Positions 39,344-49,181 of a stretch of DNA of 64,000 nucleotides are shown here, in pieces. Under the pieces are notes generated by a model, which did not search any database, was not told the origin of the DNA, and saw only the letters and a program-made list of their open reading frames with translations. Positions within the stretch are counted from its first letter, which is position 1; every line of letters starts with the position of its first letter. This stretch comes from Zhongshania antarctica (GTDB taxonomy: Bacteria > Pseudomonadota > Gammaproteobacteria > Pseudomonadales > Spongiibacteraceae): positions 1 through 64,000 of the forward strand of contig NZ_JACHHW010000005.1 in the NCBI RefSeq assembly GCF_014202945.1, in the 5' to 3' direction. The position numbers and the translations under genes were made by a program.

Positions 39344-40942
39344 ATGTCAACTCTTCAAGCAGACATCCAGGCAGTTGCCTCACTTAAGGAACAAGCTGGC
39401 CACAGCTGGGACGGAATCAACCCCGAGTATGTAGCACGCATGCGCGCCCAGAACAAATTCAAAACGGGTCTAGACATAGCCAAATACACTGCCGACATCA
39501 TGCGTGCAGACATGGCCGCGTTTGACAAAGACAAAACCAAATACACTCAGTCTCTGGGTTGCTGGCATGGTTTTATTGGCCAGCAGAAGATGATTTCTGT
39601 TAAGAAACACTTCAACGGCAAAACTGATCGCCGCTACTTGTACCTGTCTGGCTGGATGGTTGCCGCTCTGCGCTCTTCTTTCGGTCCCTTGCCTGACCAA
39701 TCAATGCATGAAAAAACCGTTGTTGCCGACCTAGTACGCGAGCTCTACACCTTCCTGCGTCAAGCCGATGCACGTGAGCTGGGCGGCCTGTTCCGCGCTC
39801 TGGATACTGCTCGTGAAGCTGGCGACACCGCCGAAGAAGCCAAGATCCAAGATCAAATCGACAACCATGTTACTCACGTAGTACCTATCGTTGCTGACAT
39901 CGACGCTGGTTTCGGTAACGCTGAAGCGACTTACCTGATGGCCAAGCAAATGATCGAAGCTGGCGCTTGCTGCCTGCAGATCGAAAACCAAGTTGCTGAC
40001 GAAAAGCAGTGCGGTCACCAGGACGGCAAAGTAACCGTACCTCACGCCGACTTCCACAATAAGCTGCGCGCATTGCGTTACGCTTTCTTGGAGCTGGGTG
40101 TCGACAACGGCGTTATCGTTGCACGTACTGACTCTGAAGGTGCTGGCCTGACTAAAGAAATCGCGGTTGTTAAAGAGCCAGGCGATCAGGGCGACATTTA
40201 CAACTCTTTCTTAGACGTTGAAGAAATCAATGTAGCTGACATGGCTGAAGGCGATGTTTGCTTCAACCGTAACGGCAAGCTCGTTCGTCCCAAGCGTTTG
40301 CCTTCTGGCCTGTACCAGTTCCGCGAAGGCACTGGCCACGAGCGTTGCGTATTCGACTGTATCGAAGCAATCAATGCCGGTGCTGACCTGCTGTGGATTG
40401 AAACTGCAGTGCCAACCGTTCACGAAATCAAAGGCATGATGGACGAAGTTCGTAAAGTTCACCCAGATGCGAAGCTGGTTTACAACAACTCGCCTTCTTT
40501 CAACTGGACACTGAACTTCCGTCAGCAAACGTTCGATACTTGGGCTGCTGAAGGTAAAGACGTATCTGCCTACGATCGTGCGAGCCTCATGTCAGCTGAA
40601 TACGACGCAACTGAATTGGCTGCAGTTGCCGATGAGCGCATCAGAACTTTCCAGGCAGACACTGCCCGTGAAGCGAACGTATTCCACCACCTGATCACTC
40701 TGCCGACTTACCACACTGCAGCGTTGTCTACCGACAATCTCGCAAAAGAGTACTTCGGTGAGCAGGGCATGCTGGGTTATGTTGCTGGCGTACAGCGTAA
40801 AGAAATCCGTCAGGGTATCGCCTGTGTTAAGCACCAAAACATGTCTGGTTCAGACATGGGTGACGACCACAAAGAATACTACGCTGGCGAGCTTGCACTG
40901 AAAGCAGGCGGCGCGAAAAACACTTCTAACCAGTTCAGCTAA
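39344..40942 (+). CDS. aceA: isocitrate lyase
   Basis: Splits isocitrate into glyoxylate and succinate. The 532 residues are of the long Pseudomonas-type form. The active-site loop reads DEKQCGHQDGK, so the usual KKCGH is KQCGH as in that subfamily; other motifs are PIVADIDAGFGN and NNSPSFNW. Codon use looks unusually regular and biased compared with neighbours, which fits high expression. A strong terminator follows. Confidence 0.97.
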   Translation: MSTLQADIQAVASLKEQAGHSWDGINPEYVARMRAQNKFKTGLDIAKYTADIMRADMAAFDKDKTKYTQSLGCWHGFIGQQKMISVKKHFNGKTDRRYLYLSGWMVAALRSSFGPLPDQSMHEKTVVADLVRELYTFLRQADARELGGLFRALDTAREAGDTAEEAKIQDQIDNHVTHVVPIVADIDAGFGNAEATYLMAKQMIEAGACCLQIENQVADEKQCGHQDGKVTVPHADFHNKLRALRYAFLELGVDNGVIVARTDSEGAGLTKEIAVVKEPGDQGDIYNSFLDVEEINVADMAEGDVCFNRNGKLVRPKRLPSGLYQFREGTGHERCVFDCIEAINAGADLLWIETAVPTVHEIKGMMDEVRKVHPDAKLVYNNSPSFNWTLNFRQQTFDTWAAEGKDVSAYDRASLMSAEYDATELAAVADERIRTFQADTAREANVFHHLITLPTYHTAALSTDNLAKEYFGEQGMLGYVAGVQRKEIRQGIACVKHQNMSGSDMGDDHKEYYAGELALKAGGAKNTSNQFS

Positions 40943-41014
40943 GTTGAACTAAGGTGTAAGTGACGTGCCCTGACGATTGCATACGCATAAGCAGGGCACC
41001 GTTCAGTGCAGTAC

Positions 41015-41050
41015 AAAAAGGCGACCCTTGCAAAAGGTGTCGCCTTTTTT
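41015..41050 (+). terminator. rho-independent terminator of aceA
   Basis: AAAAAGGCGAC pairs with GTCGCCTTTTT around a 13-base loop, followed by T residues, about 70 bases after the aceA stop. Confidence 0.85.
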
Positions 41051-41157
41051 ATGAATAGAATATGATTGTTACTCACTATTTCGGCAAAAGCAGCCAATGG
41101 CTTTAAACTCAGCATTCCAGCTCCTCGCCATCTCAAACTGACTAAGTGACTTCGAAT

Positions 41158-41721
41158 ATGACTGATACACCCACTTTCCTTAAAGACGCTAAAGACTTAT
41201 TAGGCAGACAAGGCTTTGCGACAAGTAATGTCTGGTATCACGGCACTTCGTCGGCGCTAGTCGACTCCATCAAAACACAGGGCCTGAAGCGCTCCGGTGA
41301 CAAAGTACTCAAGAATGCCGCAAAGCAAACCATGGCGACCATCGGCAATAGCTATACCGAATCGATTGAGCCGGTATTTTTGACTCAAAGCAAAGAGCTG
41401 GCATTTTATTGGGCGCAGCAAACGGTAAGAAACCGCAGTGTGCGCGTTGAGGGCAATGAGCACGCTGTCGTTTTTGCCGCAACCCTCTCAGAAGACCTAA
41501 ACGCCAAAGTAAAGCCCGATGTCGGTGCCGCGAGTTTGCTGCTACTCAAAGAAGGCGAAGACTTTATGGCTTATTTGGCGGGTATTTATCAGGAAAATGG
41601 CTTCGGCATACCCGATATCGACCTGATGAAAGCGGATCGCATGGAGTACTTAACCGTACTGGGCATGGCCTATCTCAACGCCGATATTGCCCCTAATTGT
41701 CTCGACATGGTGAGCGAATAA
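41158..41721 (+). CDS. hypothetical protein with ADP-ribosyltransferase-like fold motifs
   Basis: No named family recognised. The 187-residue product begins with a short helical stretch, then VWYHGTSSALVDSIKTQGL near residue 27 and PVFLTQSKELAFYWAQQ near 75. These are the first and second strand patterns of ART-fold proteins (mono-ADP-ribosyltransferases and tRNA 2'-phosphotransferases). A clear third catalytic glutamate is not obvious. The ATG at 41158 is preferred over a GTG at 41146. It lies between aceA and rraA, with its own short upstream gap; no antitoxin-like partner is adjacent. Confidence 0.6.
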   Translation: MTDTPTFLKDAKDLLGRQGFATSNVWYHGTSSALVDSIKTQGLKRSGDKVLKNAAKQTMATIGNSYTESIEPVFLTQSKELAFYWAQQTVRNRSVRVEGNEHAVVFAATLSEDLNAKVKPDVGAASLLLLKEGEDFMAYLAGIYQENGFGIPDIDLMKADRMEYLTVLGMAYLNADIAPNCLDMVSE

Positions 41722-41732
41722 ATAAGCCTATT

Positions 41733-41765
41733 GCTTGACGGGAGACGGGAGACGCCAAAAAAGGC
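41733..41765 (+). repeat. dispersed intergenic repeat B (GACGGGAGACG type)
   Basis: Two GACGGGA units in tandem after GCTT, followed by GACGCC and an A-run. The complement contains CGTCTCCCGTCAAGC, shared with the copy at 54453 and nearly with the right arm at 43531-43546. Confidence 0.6.
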
Positions 41766-41820
41766 ATAGTAGTTTTTCAAGCGTTCCGCTACCCCACCAT
41801 CAACCACTGCAGGAGTTACT

Positions 41821-42312
41821 ATGAATACGATATCCACCCCCGATCTCTGCGATGAACATGGCGACGACGTGCGCGTACTAGAGGCTAACTTCCGCCACTA
41901 TGGCGGTAAACAGCACTTCTGGGGCGAAATTGTTACCATTAAATGCTTTGAAGACAACTCCAAAGTTGCCGACATGGTCAAAACACCGGGCCATAATCGC
42001 GTGCTCGTAGTCGATGGCGGCGCCTCACCGCGACGCTCATTACTCGGCGACAATCTTGCCCGCGCTGCAGCCGATAACGGCTGGCGCGGCATTGTAATCT
42101 ACGGCTATCTGCGTGATGTGGAAGAACTGGCCAATATGCCCATTGGCATCATGGCACTTGGCAGCGTACCCCGCAAAACGGAAAAATTGGGCGACGGCCG
42201 CTGCAATATTGCGCTGGAATTTGGCGGCACTACACTATACCCAGGCGAGCACCTATACGCCGACCTGAGCGGCGCAATCATTTCAAACCAGCCACTGACA
42301 GACACGCTGTAA
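41821..42312 (+). CDS. rraA: RraA-like regulator of RNase E activity
   Basis: A 163-residue protein very like E. coli RraA: STPDLCDEHGDDVRVLE, TIKCFEDNS, the VLVVDGGASPRRSLLGD core and GIVIYGYLRD. RraA trimers bind RNase E and lower its activity. Homologs in the same fold act as 4-hydroxy-4-methyl-2-oxoglutarate aldolases, so an enzymatic role is possible. GGAG precedes the start. The LLM-class gene follows after 38 bases. Confidence 0.9.
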   Translation: MNTISTPDLCDEHGDDVRVLEANFRHYGGKQHFWGEIVTIKCFEDNSKVADMVKTPGHNRVLVVDGGASPRRSLLGDNLARAAADNGWRGIVIYGYLRDVEELANMPIGIMALGSVPRKTEKLGDGRCNIALEFGGTTLYPGEHLYADLSGAIISNQPLTDTL

Positions 42313-42350
42313 TCTACTAGGCTGTGGCAATCAAATAAAAGGATAAAATA

Positions 42351-43385
42351 ATGAAGCTAGGACTACTACTGGGCTACTCTGGCGCAAAGCTCTCTATCCC
42401 TATGGATACGGTTAAGCACGCCGAAACACTGGGCTTTGACTCGGTATGGACCGCCGAAGCCTACGGGTCTGACGCTGTTACCCCAGCCGCGTGGATTTTA
42501 GCGCAAACGACCAAAATTAAAGTCGGCACCGCCATTATGCAAATGCCGGCGCGCACCCCAGCCATGTGCGCCATGACCGCCATGAGCCTAGACCAACTCT
42601 CTGGCGGCCGCTTTATTGTCGGCCTCGGTGCATCAGGCCCCCAAGTCGTTGAAGGCTGGCACGGCGTGCCCTACGGTAAGCCGGTGACCCGCACCCGTGA
42701 ATACATCCAAATTATGAAGGAGATTTTTGAGCGCAAGGGCCCGGTTACCTTCGACGGTAAAATGTATCAAATGCCTTATAATGGCCCCGGCGCTACCGGT
42801 CTTGGCAAGCCCCTGAAGTCTATACTTCACGGCGACCCGAGCATCCCGATTTACACCGCCTCAATTACCCCCGCTGGCGTGAGCGCATCCGCGGAAGTCG
42901 CCGACGGCGTATTCCCAGTGTGGATGAGCCCTGAAAAATACTCCGTACTAGAACCCAGCATCGACAAAGGGCTCGAAAAAAGCGGCCGCAAAAAAGCCGA
43001 CTTTAATGTTGCGCCCTTTGTTGGCGTCATTATGGGCGACGACCTCGACGGCTGCCGCGTATTTATTAAAGACTTTCTCGCGCTTTACATTGGCGGCATG
43101 GGCGCCAAGGGCAAAAACTTTTACACTGATTACGCCACGCGTATGGGCTATGGCGATGCTGCTGAGAAAATCCAGGACCTTTATTTAGCGGGCAAAAAAG
43201 AGGAGGCTCGCGCCGCCGTACCCGATGCATTAGTGGACGAAGTCGCGCTAGTTGGCCCTGAAGCGAGAATTCGTGAACGCGCTAAAGACTGGAACGCCGC
43301 ATCCAGCCGAGGCGAAGTCGATACCATGCTGCTGAATTGTCAGCAGCCAGAAGCCATGGAAATTTTGGCGGATTGCTTCCTTTAG
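42351..43385 (+). CDS. LLM-class flavin-dependent oxidoreductase
   Basis: A 344-residue luciferase-like TIM-barrel monooxygenase of the TIGR03559-type F420/FMN group (GLLLGYSGAKLSIPMD, DSVWTAEAYGSDAVTPAAW, RFIVGLGASGPQVVEGWHG). Because most gammaproteobacteria do not make F420, FMN is the likelier cofactor. AAAGGA precedes the start. The substrate is unknown, and it may be cotranscribed with rraA. Confidence 0.83.
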   Translation: MKLGLLLGYSGAKLSIPMDTVKHAETLGFDSVWTAEAYGSDAVTPAAWILAQTTKIKVGTAIMQMPARTPAMCAMTAMSLDQLSGGRFIVGLGASGPQVVEGWHGVPYGKPVTRTREYIQIMKEIFERKGPVTFDGKMYQMPYNGPGATGLGKPLKSILHGDPSIPIYTASITPAGVSASAEVADGVFPVWMSPEKYSVLEPSIDKGLEKSGRKKADFNVAPFVGVIMGDDLDGCRVFIKDFLALYIGGMGAKGKNFYTDYATRMGYGDAAEKIQDLYLAGKKEEARAAVPDALVDEVALVGPEARIRERAKDWNAASSRGEVDTMLLNCQQPEAMEILADCFL

Positions 43386-43546
43386 CGGGAGACGCTTGAT
43401 GGGAGACGGAAGACGCTAGGGCATTCGCTACGCTCATGTCGGATGTCGGAAAATATCAGCTCACGCACATAGTACGATTAAGCGTTGCTGTTGATTTTTC
43501 GCCTGACGCCTGACCTCCGACTTGGTTTTAGCGTCTCCCGTCCAGC
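43385..43546. repeat. dispersed intergenic repeat C, inverted pair between LLM gene and aceK
   Basis: The left block (43385-43420) contains GGGAGACG twice; further units GTCGGATGTCGG lie at 43437-43448. The right block carries CGCCTGACGCCTGACCTCCGAC near 43500 in the opposite sense and then CGTCTCCCGTCCAGC (43532-43546). The outer blocks are inverted copies of each other and of the repeats at 41733 and 54453. No gene lies between them. Confidence 0.55.
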
Positions 43547-43600
43547 ATTCTGCCAAACTAGGCTTACCAGCAAACAGAAATAAACTCAGGAACCACACGC

Positions 43601-45331
43601 ATGACCGCAGTTACCCGTCGCCTAGCCATGGCCATTCTCAATGGTTTCGATGCCTTTTTTGCCGAGTACAAAAACATTACCCTCGGCGCGCAAGCGCGTT
43701 TTGAAGGGGCCGACTGGCACGGCGCACAAAAGGCAATGCGCGATCGATTAGATTTGTGGAAGCAAAAGCGCCGAATCGTTGCCGAGGCTGCGTACACCAT
43801 TACTGGCGGCAGTGTTGAAGATCGGGACAACTGGGAAATTGCCAAGCAGGAATACGCGGAGCTCATACAAAATCACGACAATTTTGAAATTGCGCAATCG
43901 TTTTTCAATTCCATTTATTGCTACATCTTCAAACATGAAAAAATCCGCGATGTGCATACCTTCGCCCTGACTTCAGTCGAACACTGCGCTCCAGTCTCAA
44001 GCGAGTCCATACTGCGCAGCTACCGCTTTGACGGTGATAATGCCGTCGATATCACCAAGTCAATGCTCATTGACTGCGAATTCAACATCCCCTGGGAAGA
44101 TCTCGACCGCGACGTTGGCTTTATCATGAACGTCGTTAACCGCGAACTTATTCCCAAAATTCGAGATCGCAGCAAAGACATTTATGTCGAAACATTAGAG
44201 TCATTGTTTTTCCGCAACAAAGCCGCCTATTTGGTAGGCCGCATCGTCAGCGGCGACTTCAACATGCCCTTTGTACTGCCTATTTTACACAGCGAAAACA
44301 ACTCTATATTCGTCGACACCGTACTCTCTGACCCCGATGACATCTCAATCTTATTTAGCTTTAGCCGAAGCTATTTTATGGTCGACACCTCGGTGCCATC
44401 ATCGTACATCTCCTTCCTACACCGGCTAATGCCCCACAAGGAAATTTTTGAACTGTACATTGCCATAGGCATGCCCAAGCACGGTAAAACCGAGTTTTAT
44501 CGCTTTGCTGTAAACGAGACTGCCAATAGTGAATCACCCTACATCATCGCACCGGGCATTAAGGGCATGGTCATGCTGGTATTTACCCGACCGGACTTTG
44601 GCTATGTATATAAGGTGATTAAAGATCGCTTTACGCCGCCCAAAGACATGAGCCAAGAGCACGTTCGCAAATGCTATAGCTTGGTAAAGCGCTGGGATCG
44701 CGGCGGGCGCATGGCTGACACACAAGAATTCAATAATTTGGCGTTTGATCGCCGCCGCTTTTCCGACGAGCTTATCGCCGAATTAGAAAAAGAGGCGCCC
44801 TCAAAAGTTAGCGTTAGCGGCAATGCGCTACTCCTAAAGCACGTGTACATCGAACGCAAAATGATTCCACTCAATCTTTACCTCAAAGACTGCAATGAAC
44901 AACAGCTCGACAGCGTAATGGGCGAATACGGCAATGCCATAAAGCAATTGGCGGCAGGCAATATCTTCCCCGGTGATATGTTACTCAAAAACTTTGGCGT
45001 CACCCGCCACGGCCGCGTGGTGTTTTACGACTACGATGAAATTTGCCCTCTGACCGACTGCAACTTCCGCTCACTGCCCGAGCCGAAAAATGACGAGCAA
45101 GCCATGGCCAGCCAACCTTGGTACGAGGTCAAGCCAGAAGATGTATTCCCCGAGGAATTCCGTTTGTTTTTCTCTGGTAACCAGCGTGCTAAAAAGGTGT
45201 TTGATTCATTGCACAGCGACCTCTACGACCCCGCCTACTGGCGCGGTCTGCAGGAAACCATACGCAATGGTTACGTCGCCGACGTATTCCCTTACCGGAA
45301 AAAGCAGCGTTTCCAACAGCGGCCACATTAA
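43601..45331 (+). CDS. aceK: isocitrate dehydrogenase kinase/phosphatase
   Basis: Reversibly phosphorylates isocitrate dehydrogenase, diverting isocitrate to the glyoxylate shunt. The 576 residues have the regulatory N-terminal half (with EIAKQEYAELIQNHDNFEIAQSFFNS) and the kinase-like half with VMLVFTRPDFGYVYKVIKD and the metal-site region VFYDYDEICPL. AGGAA precedes the start. It is not in an operon with aceA here but shares the region with aceA and glcB. Confidence 0.96.
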   Translation: MTAVTRRLAMAILNGFDAFFAEYKNITLGAQARFEGADWHGAQKAMRDRLDLWKQKRRIVAEAAYTITGGSVEDRDNWEIAKQEYAELIQNHDNFEIAQSFFNSIYCYIFKHEKIRDVHTFALTSVEHCAPVSSESILRSYRFDGDNAVDITKSMLIDCEFNIPWEDLDRDVGFIMNVVNRELIPKIRDRSKDIYVETLESLFFRNKAAYLVGRIVSGDFNMPFVLPILHSENNSIFVDTVLSDPDDISILFSFSRSYFMVDTSVPSSYISFLHRLMPHKEIFELYIAIGMPKHGKTEFYRFAVNETANSESPYIIAPGIKGMVMLVFTRPDFGYVYKVIKDRFTPPKDMSQEHVRKCYSLVKRWDRGGRMADTQEFNNLAFDRRRFSDELIAELEKEAPSKVSVSGNALLLKHVYIERKMIPLNLYLKDCNEQQLDSVMGEYGNAIKQLAAGNIFPGDMLLKNFGVTRHGRVVFYDYDEICPLTDCNFRSLPEPKNDEQAMASQPWYEVKPEDVFPEEFRLFFSGNQRAKKVFDSLHSDLYDPAYWRGLQETIRNGYVADVFPYRKKQRFQQRPH

Positions 45332-45559
45332 ACGGCAGCTAAGGGTGGCGACACATATTATAACGAGCAACAGCTTCTTGTGGCGGCACCCAAACCGGCG
45401 ACGCCAGTCGATGAGCGACAGCAGCCTTGTCCAAGAACTTGTATTACCGGCCGTTGAACGCTAGCGAAAGGCTACTGCGGATGAGGAGCTGCAGAGATAC
45501 GCATGATTCGTATAAAAACTAAAATATAATTATTGTAATGCCAGCATTAAATGCGACTT

Positions 45560-46435
45560 TCAACATAGCTTCTCGACTTCCGGTGCGCAGGACATATCGA
45601 GAAGGTATTTTGTAAACGTTTGGATTGAATCGCCATTGCTAGGCAAAAATGATTCAACAAAATAGTTAGTAGACTGCCCCTCATCAATCGACGCATAAAA
45701 ACTACTGGTGATGTGTGTGAACTCGGCGTTCATCTCGTCACTACCAACAAAGATATTGTTGCAACCATGCACATTTGGCTCAACCCGCAAGGCATCACGC
45801 ACGCCGTCGGCAGCAAAAGCCTCCCGCTCCAACCGTTCAAACGGCTCTGGGTCGGCAGCCTGCTGGGCCTGAAGACGCAGCCGCCAAACCAGACTCCTAA
45901 CAACATCCTCCCAATTAAACATATACCGTTTTAGGCTGTCGTGCTGAGTGATCGACAGTAATAAATTTGGCCTGCCATCGAACAACGGCAATTCGACCGA
46001 AAAATACTCCAGATACAATTGCGATACTTTATTTACCGACAAAATATTAAGGTGTTGGTCTAACAAATACGCAGGGTAAGGGCTGTACATATCCAACACT
46101 TGCTGAATTGGCCACGGCAGCAATCCAAGTATATTCAAGTGATTTGAGGCGGCGCTAGATGCAGCAAAACCCGCCAATTGCAGGAGCATATCTTCTTGAC
46201 TCACCGACAGTTCTAATACGTCAAAAATTCGCAGCAAGGTTTTACGACTAACACCCGCTTTATTGCACTCGACAAAACTGAGGTGGCGGCTCGATATACC
46301 GGCTCCGGCTGCAACAAGTTGCTGTGAATAATTACGCTGTTTTCGGCATTTGCGCAGTGATGCACCGAATAAAACATTACCCATATACTTAGACAAGACC
46401 TGTTCCGCATTACAATTTGGATTGAACTGTATCAA
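45560..46435 (-). CDS. XRE-family regulator with MmyB-like ligand domain
   Basis: A 291-residue regulator. A helix-turn-helix occupies about residues 25-82 (LRKCRKQRNYSQQLVAAGAGISSRHLSFVE), followed by the MmyB/MLTR-type ligand-binding domain (LLPWPIQQVLDMYSPYPAYLLDQHLNILSVN). The frame starts at a TTG (46435); the ATG at 46384 (MGNVLFGAS) is an equally good start with no decisive ribosome site. It is divergent from the DUF6351 lipoprotein gene, its likely target by position. Confidence 0.78.
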   Translation of the reverse strand: MIQFNPNCNAEQVLSKYMGNVLFGASLRKCRKQRNYSQQLVAAGAGISSRHLSFVECNKAGVSRKTLLRIFDVLELSVSQEDMLLQLAGFAASSAASNHLNILGLLPWPIQQVLDMYSPYPAYLLDQHLNILSVNKVSQLYLEYFSVELPLFDGRPNLLLSITQHDSLKRYMFNWEDVVRSLVWRLRLQAQQAADPEPFERLEREAFAADGVRDALRVEPNVHGCNNIFVGSDEMNAEFTHITSSFYASIDEGQSTNYFVESFLPSNGDSIQTFTKYLLDMSCAPEVEKLC

Positions 46436-46842
46436 TTATCTATCGGTATAAGTCGAATTACATTCCGCCTCAAAACAAATACTACCTTAAAGGTCAGCCC
46501 CCTTATTGGCGGCAGTATCCACTTAATGCTATCGTTATAGTAGCGTTTTTCAAGCTCATTCGAGAATAATCACCCCAAGCCAGAACACAAGTCATTATCG
46601 AATGAATAATGACATTTTAGATGCTCGCAACGCCTATCAAACCAATTCCTCGAGATACAATTACGACACTGACGCTTGCCCACCACAGCACAACGCCCAT
46701 CAACTAACGTGCCATACCGTACGAAGCGACTATACTTCCTCTATATATCTGTATTTGACACCGCACTTTAACGCTATAAAGTATGACGGCTATTTTCTTA
46801 AGTTAGAGAAACGTGCCGCCTGGGGCGCCGAGGATACCTCCC
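46436..46842. other. intergenic region between XRE regulator and DUF6351 gene
   Basis: About 400 bases with no confident gene. An ORF of 82 codons (46602-46850) has no ribosome site, an unremarkable composition and overlaps the next start, so I do not call it. A TTGACA at about 46753 followed by TATAAA at 46773 (14-base spacer) is a poor promoter match; the region probably holds divergent promoters. Confidence 0.4.
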
Positions 46843-49152
46843 ATGAATAATAAAATGCTCACTATAATCGCCCTGATAAGCTTAACTGCTTGTGGTGGTA
46901 GCAGCTCACGTAGCGGCTCGGCCACAAGCCCTAATGAAAGTGGCACGAGTACCGATAAAGCGATTGTCCAAGTGATATCGAATCGACCAGATCTGGTTTC
47001 AGCTGGCGATGTGCTTGTCGAGGTGGTACTAGCTAGCCCTGAAGCGGCCGATGAGCTCGTATTACTCCGTAACAACATCGATGTAACCAGTGTGCTGCAA
47101 AGCACCGCGGACAAGCCCTTGCGCCTTTTAGGCGTGGTCGAGGGCTTAAGTGTCGGTGAAAATACCATCAGCGCCAATATCGGTAACAGCATCACCGTGG
47201 TGAACCACCCCTCGGGTGGGCCTGTGTTTACCGGGCCACACATCCAACCCTGGGAATGCCAAGAGGGCGCAACAGACGAGGATTGCAACCAAACCGCAAC
47301 ATACCAATGGCTGTATAAGTCGACCAATCCATTGCTAGCGGGCTTACAGCCATATGACCTTGAAAACCCACCGACCGATGTGGCTACCACCACAACCGAT
47401 AACGGTGAAACTTTACCGTTTATAGTACGCCAGGAAATCGGTTATCAAGCGCGCGACCAATACACCATATTCACCTTACACAAGGCCGATGAAGGCTGGA
47501 CACCAATACAACCCCAGTCACAGTGGAATCGCCGCCTACTCGTAACCCACGGCGGCAATTGCCGTGGCGATCACGACACCAGCTCAGCACGCACCGACGA
47601 CTACGCGGGCACCATTCCCGGCAACCCAGCAATAGAACAGTCCTATATCACCGCGCTGAGCCTGGGTTGGTCGGTACTGTCCACCGCCCAACTCAACCTG
47701 GGTCACAACTGTAATTTGAGCTATCAGGCCGAATCGCTAATGATGGCCAAAGAGCGCTTTGTCGAACAATACGGTGAACTGCGCTACGCCGTGGGCACTG
47801 GCTGCTCTGGCGGCGCGATTACCCAGAATATGATTGCCAATGCCTACCCAGGCTTGTACCAAGGCTTATTGACTACCTGCACCTACCCCGACGTCATGAG
47901 TACCGCAACTCAGTTTGCTGACTACCACATTTTACTGAAGTACTTCGGCCTGAAGGCCGAAAATCCGGTGGCGCCAACCACCCGCGACGGAACAATATTT
48001 ACGCCAAACCAGCAGAACGAGATTTACGGCCACCTAAACGGCATTGTGAATGCCTCACTTGCTGATTCGGCGCTATTTGGCGAAGCGGTAGAGCCGGCCT
48101 CAAACTGCGGCGGCATCACGCCCGAAGAACGTTTCAATAAAGACACAAACCCCGGGGGCGTGCGCTGCGATGTACTCACCTTTATGGAAAATATGATCGG
48201 CGCGCGCGAGCGCTTCCCGGCAGAAGACCCACTGCGCGACCATTGGTCAAAAATAGAACAGGACCTTGGCTATGGCTTTGCTGGATTCCCTCTGGGCAAC
48301 GAAGGTGTGCAGTATGGCCTACTGCCCCTGCAACAGGGCATTATCAGCCCCGCCCAGTTTTTGGCACTGAACACCAATATAGGTGGCCTAGACCCAAGCC
48401 TCAACGTGACTCAGGCGCGCTTAAAGCCTGACTATCCGGCACTCCCCAACGCCTATCGCACTGGCATTTTAAATACCATTGTGAACATGGATACCGTACC
48501 CATTATTAATATGACTGGCCCCGATCCCGGCGCGGCGCACGACAGCGTGCACGGCTACTGGGTACGCTGGCGCCTTGAACGCGAGCTTGGCCACCGCGAC
48601 AATTTTGTCCACTGGGGCGGCGCCACGGCCTTAATCGGTGACGCGAATTACATGAACCAATCACTTATTGCGATGGCATCTTGGCTAGACGCCATCGAAG
48701 CCGATACCAGCGCCACGCCACTGGCGCAAAAAATCATCATCAACAAACCGGCCGATGTCCAAGACCAATGCAACGGCGTGCCCGGCGTAATGTGCCCGGA
48801 AGCCGCTATGCTGGTATTTGGCACACCGCGCACCCAAGCGGGCGCCGACAAGTATGGCGACCAAGTGCAGTGCCAGCTCAAGCCCTTTAATCGCGCCGAC
48901 AACTACGGTTTAGGCAACACGGTGTGGCAGGAAGAAGACTGGGCGGCGCTAGAGCAAACCTTCGCCACCGGCGTTTGTGACTGGTCTAAACGGCCACTGG
49001 AATGGCAGCGCACAGTTACGTGGCTGAATTATCAAGATGATAAGGGCGATGTGATTACCGGTGGTCAGCAAATGGCACCGGCCAAGTTTCCTGCCGGCTG
49101 GGCTAGCCCCGCGTTCAGCAAGACCTGGGAACCCACTTGGCAGCAACCCTAA
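46843..49152 (+). CDS. DUF6351-type secreted lipoprotein, putative hydrolase
   Basis: A 769-residue protein of the DUF6351 type, function not established. The N-terminus is a lipoprotein signal with lipobox LTAC (Cys 17) and a Ser/Gly-rich linker. The body has an alpha/beta-hydrolase-like nucleophile motif GTGCSGGAI and a late GGATAL segment, and many cysteines (CNGVPGVMC, CDWSKR). GAGGA precedes the ATG at 46843; the frame is open to 46813. The start region contains AATAATAA (46846-46853), a match to the Hfq/Crc motif. It is divergent from an XRE regulator. Confidence 0.78.
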   Translation: MNNKMLTIIALISLTACGGSSSRSGSATSPNESGTSTDKAIVQVISNRPDLVSAGDVLVEVVLASPEAADELVLLRNNIDVTSVLQSTADKPLRLLGVVEGLSVGENTISANIGNSITVVNHPSGGPVFTGPHIQPWECQEGATDEDCNQTATYQWLYKSTNPLLAGLQPYDLENPPTDVATTTTDNGETLPFIVRQEIGYQARDQYTIFTLHKADEGWTPIQPQSQWNRRLLVTHGGNCRGDHDTSSARTDDYAGTIPGNPAIEQSYITALSLGWSVLSTAQLNLGHNCNLSYQAESLMMAKERFVEQYGELRYAVGTGCSGGAITQNMIANAYPGLYQGLLTTCTYPDVMSTATQFADYHILLKYFGLKAENPVAPTTRDGTIFTPNQQNEIYGHLNGIVNASLADSALFGEAVEPASNCGGITPEERFNKDTNPGGVRCDVLTFMENMIGARERFPAEDPLRDHWSKIEQDLGYGFAGFPLGNEGVQYGLLPLQQGIISPAQFLALNTNIGGLDPSLNVTQARLKPDYPALPNAYRTGILNTIVNMDTVPIINMTGPDPGAAHDSVHGYWVRWRLERELGHRDNFVHWGGATALIGDANYMNQSLIAMASWLDAIEADTSATPLAQKIIINKPADVQDQCNGVPGVMCPEAAMLVFGTPRTQAGADKYGDQVQCQLKPFNRADNYGLGNTVWQEEDWAALEQTFATGVCDWSKRPLEWQRTVTWLNYQDDKGDVITGGQQMAPAKFPAGWASPAFSKTWEPTWQQP

Positions 49153-49181
49153 CGTAGGCAGTGCAATAGCGTAAAATAAAA

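Noticed and set aside
41158-41721. Reading the ART-like gene as a type II toxin
   Set aside because: No antitoxin-like partner next to it and the catalytic triad is incomplete by eye.
42351-43385. Claim that the LLM enzyme uses F420
   Set aside because: No F420 synthesis genes are visible and most gammaproteobacteria lack F420; FMN is at least as likely.
46602-46850. 82-codon ORF before the DUF6351 gene
   Set aside because: No ribosome site, no recognisable family, and it overlaps the start of a well-supported lipoprotein gene.
46803-47393. Long open frame of 196 codons antisense to the DUF6351 gene
   Set aside because: Lies wholly opposite a coherent lipoprotein; composition typical of a shadow frame.
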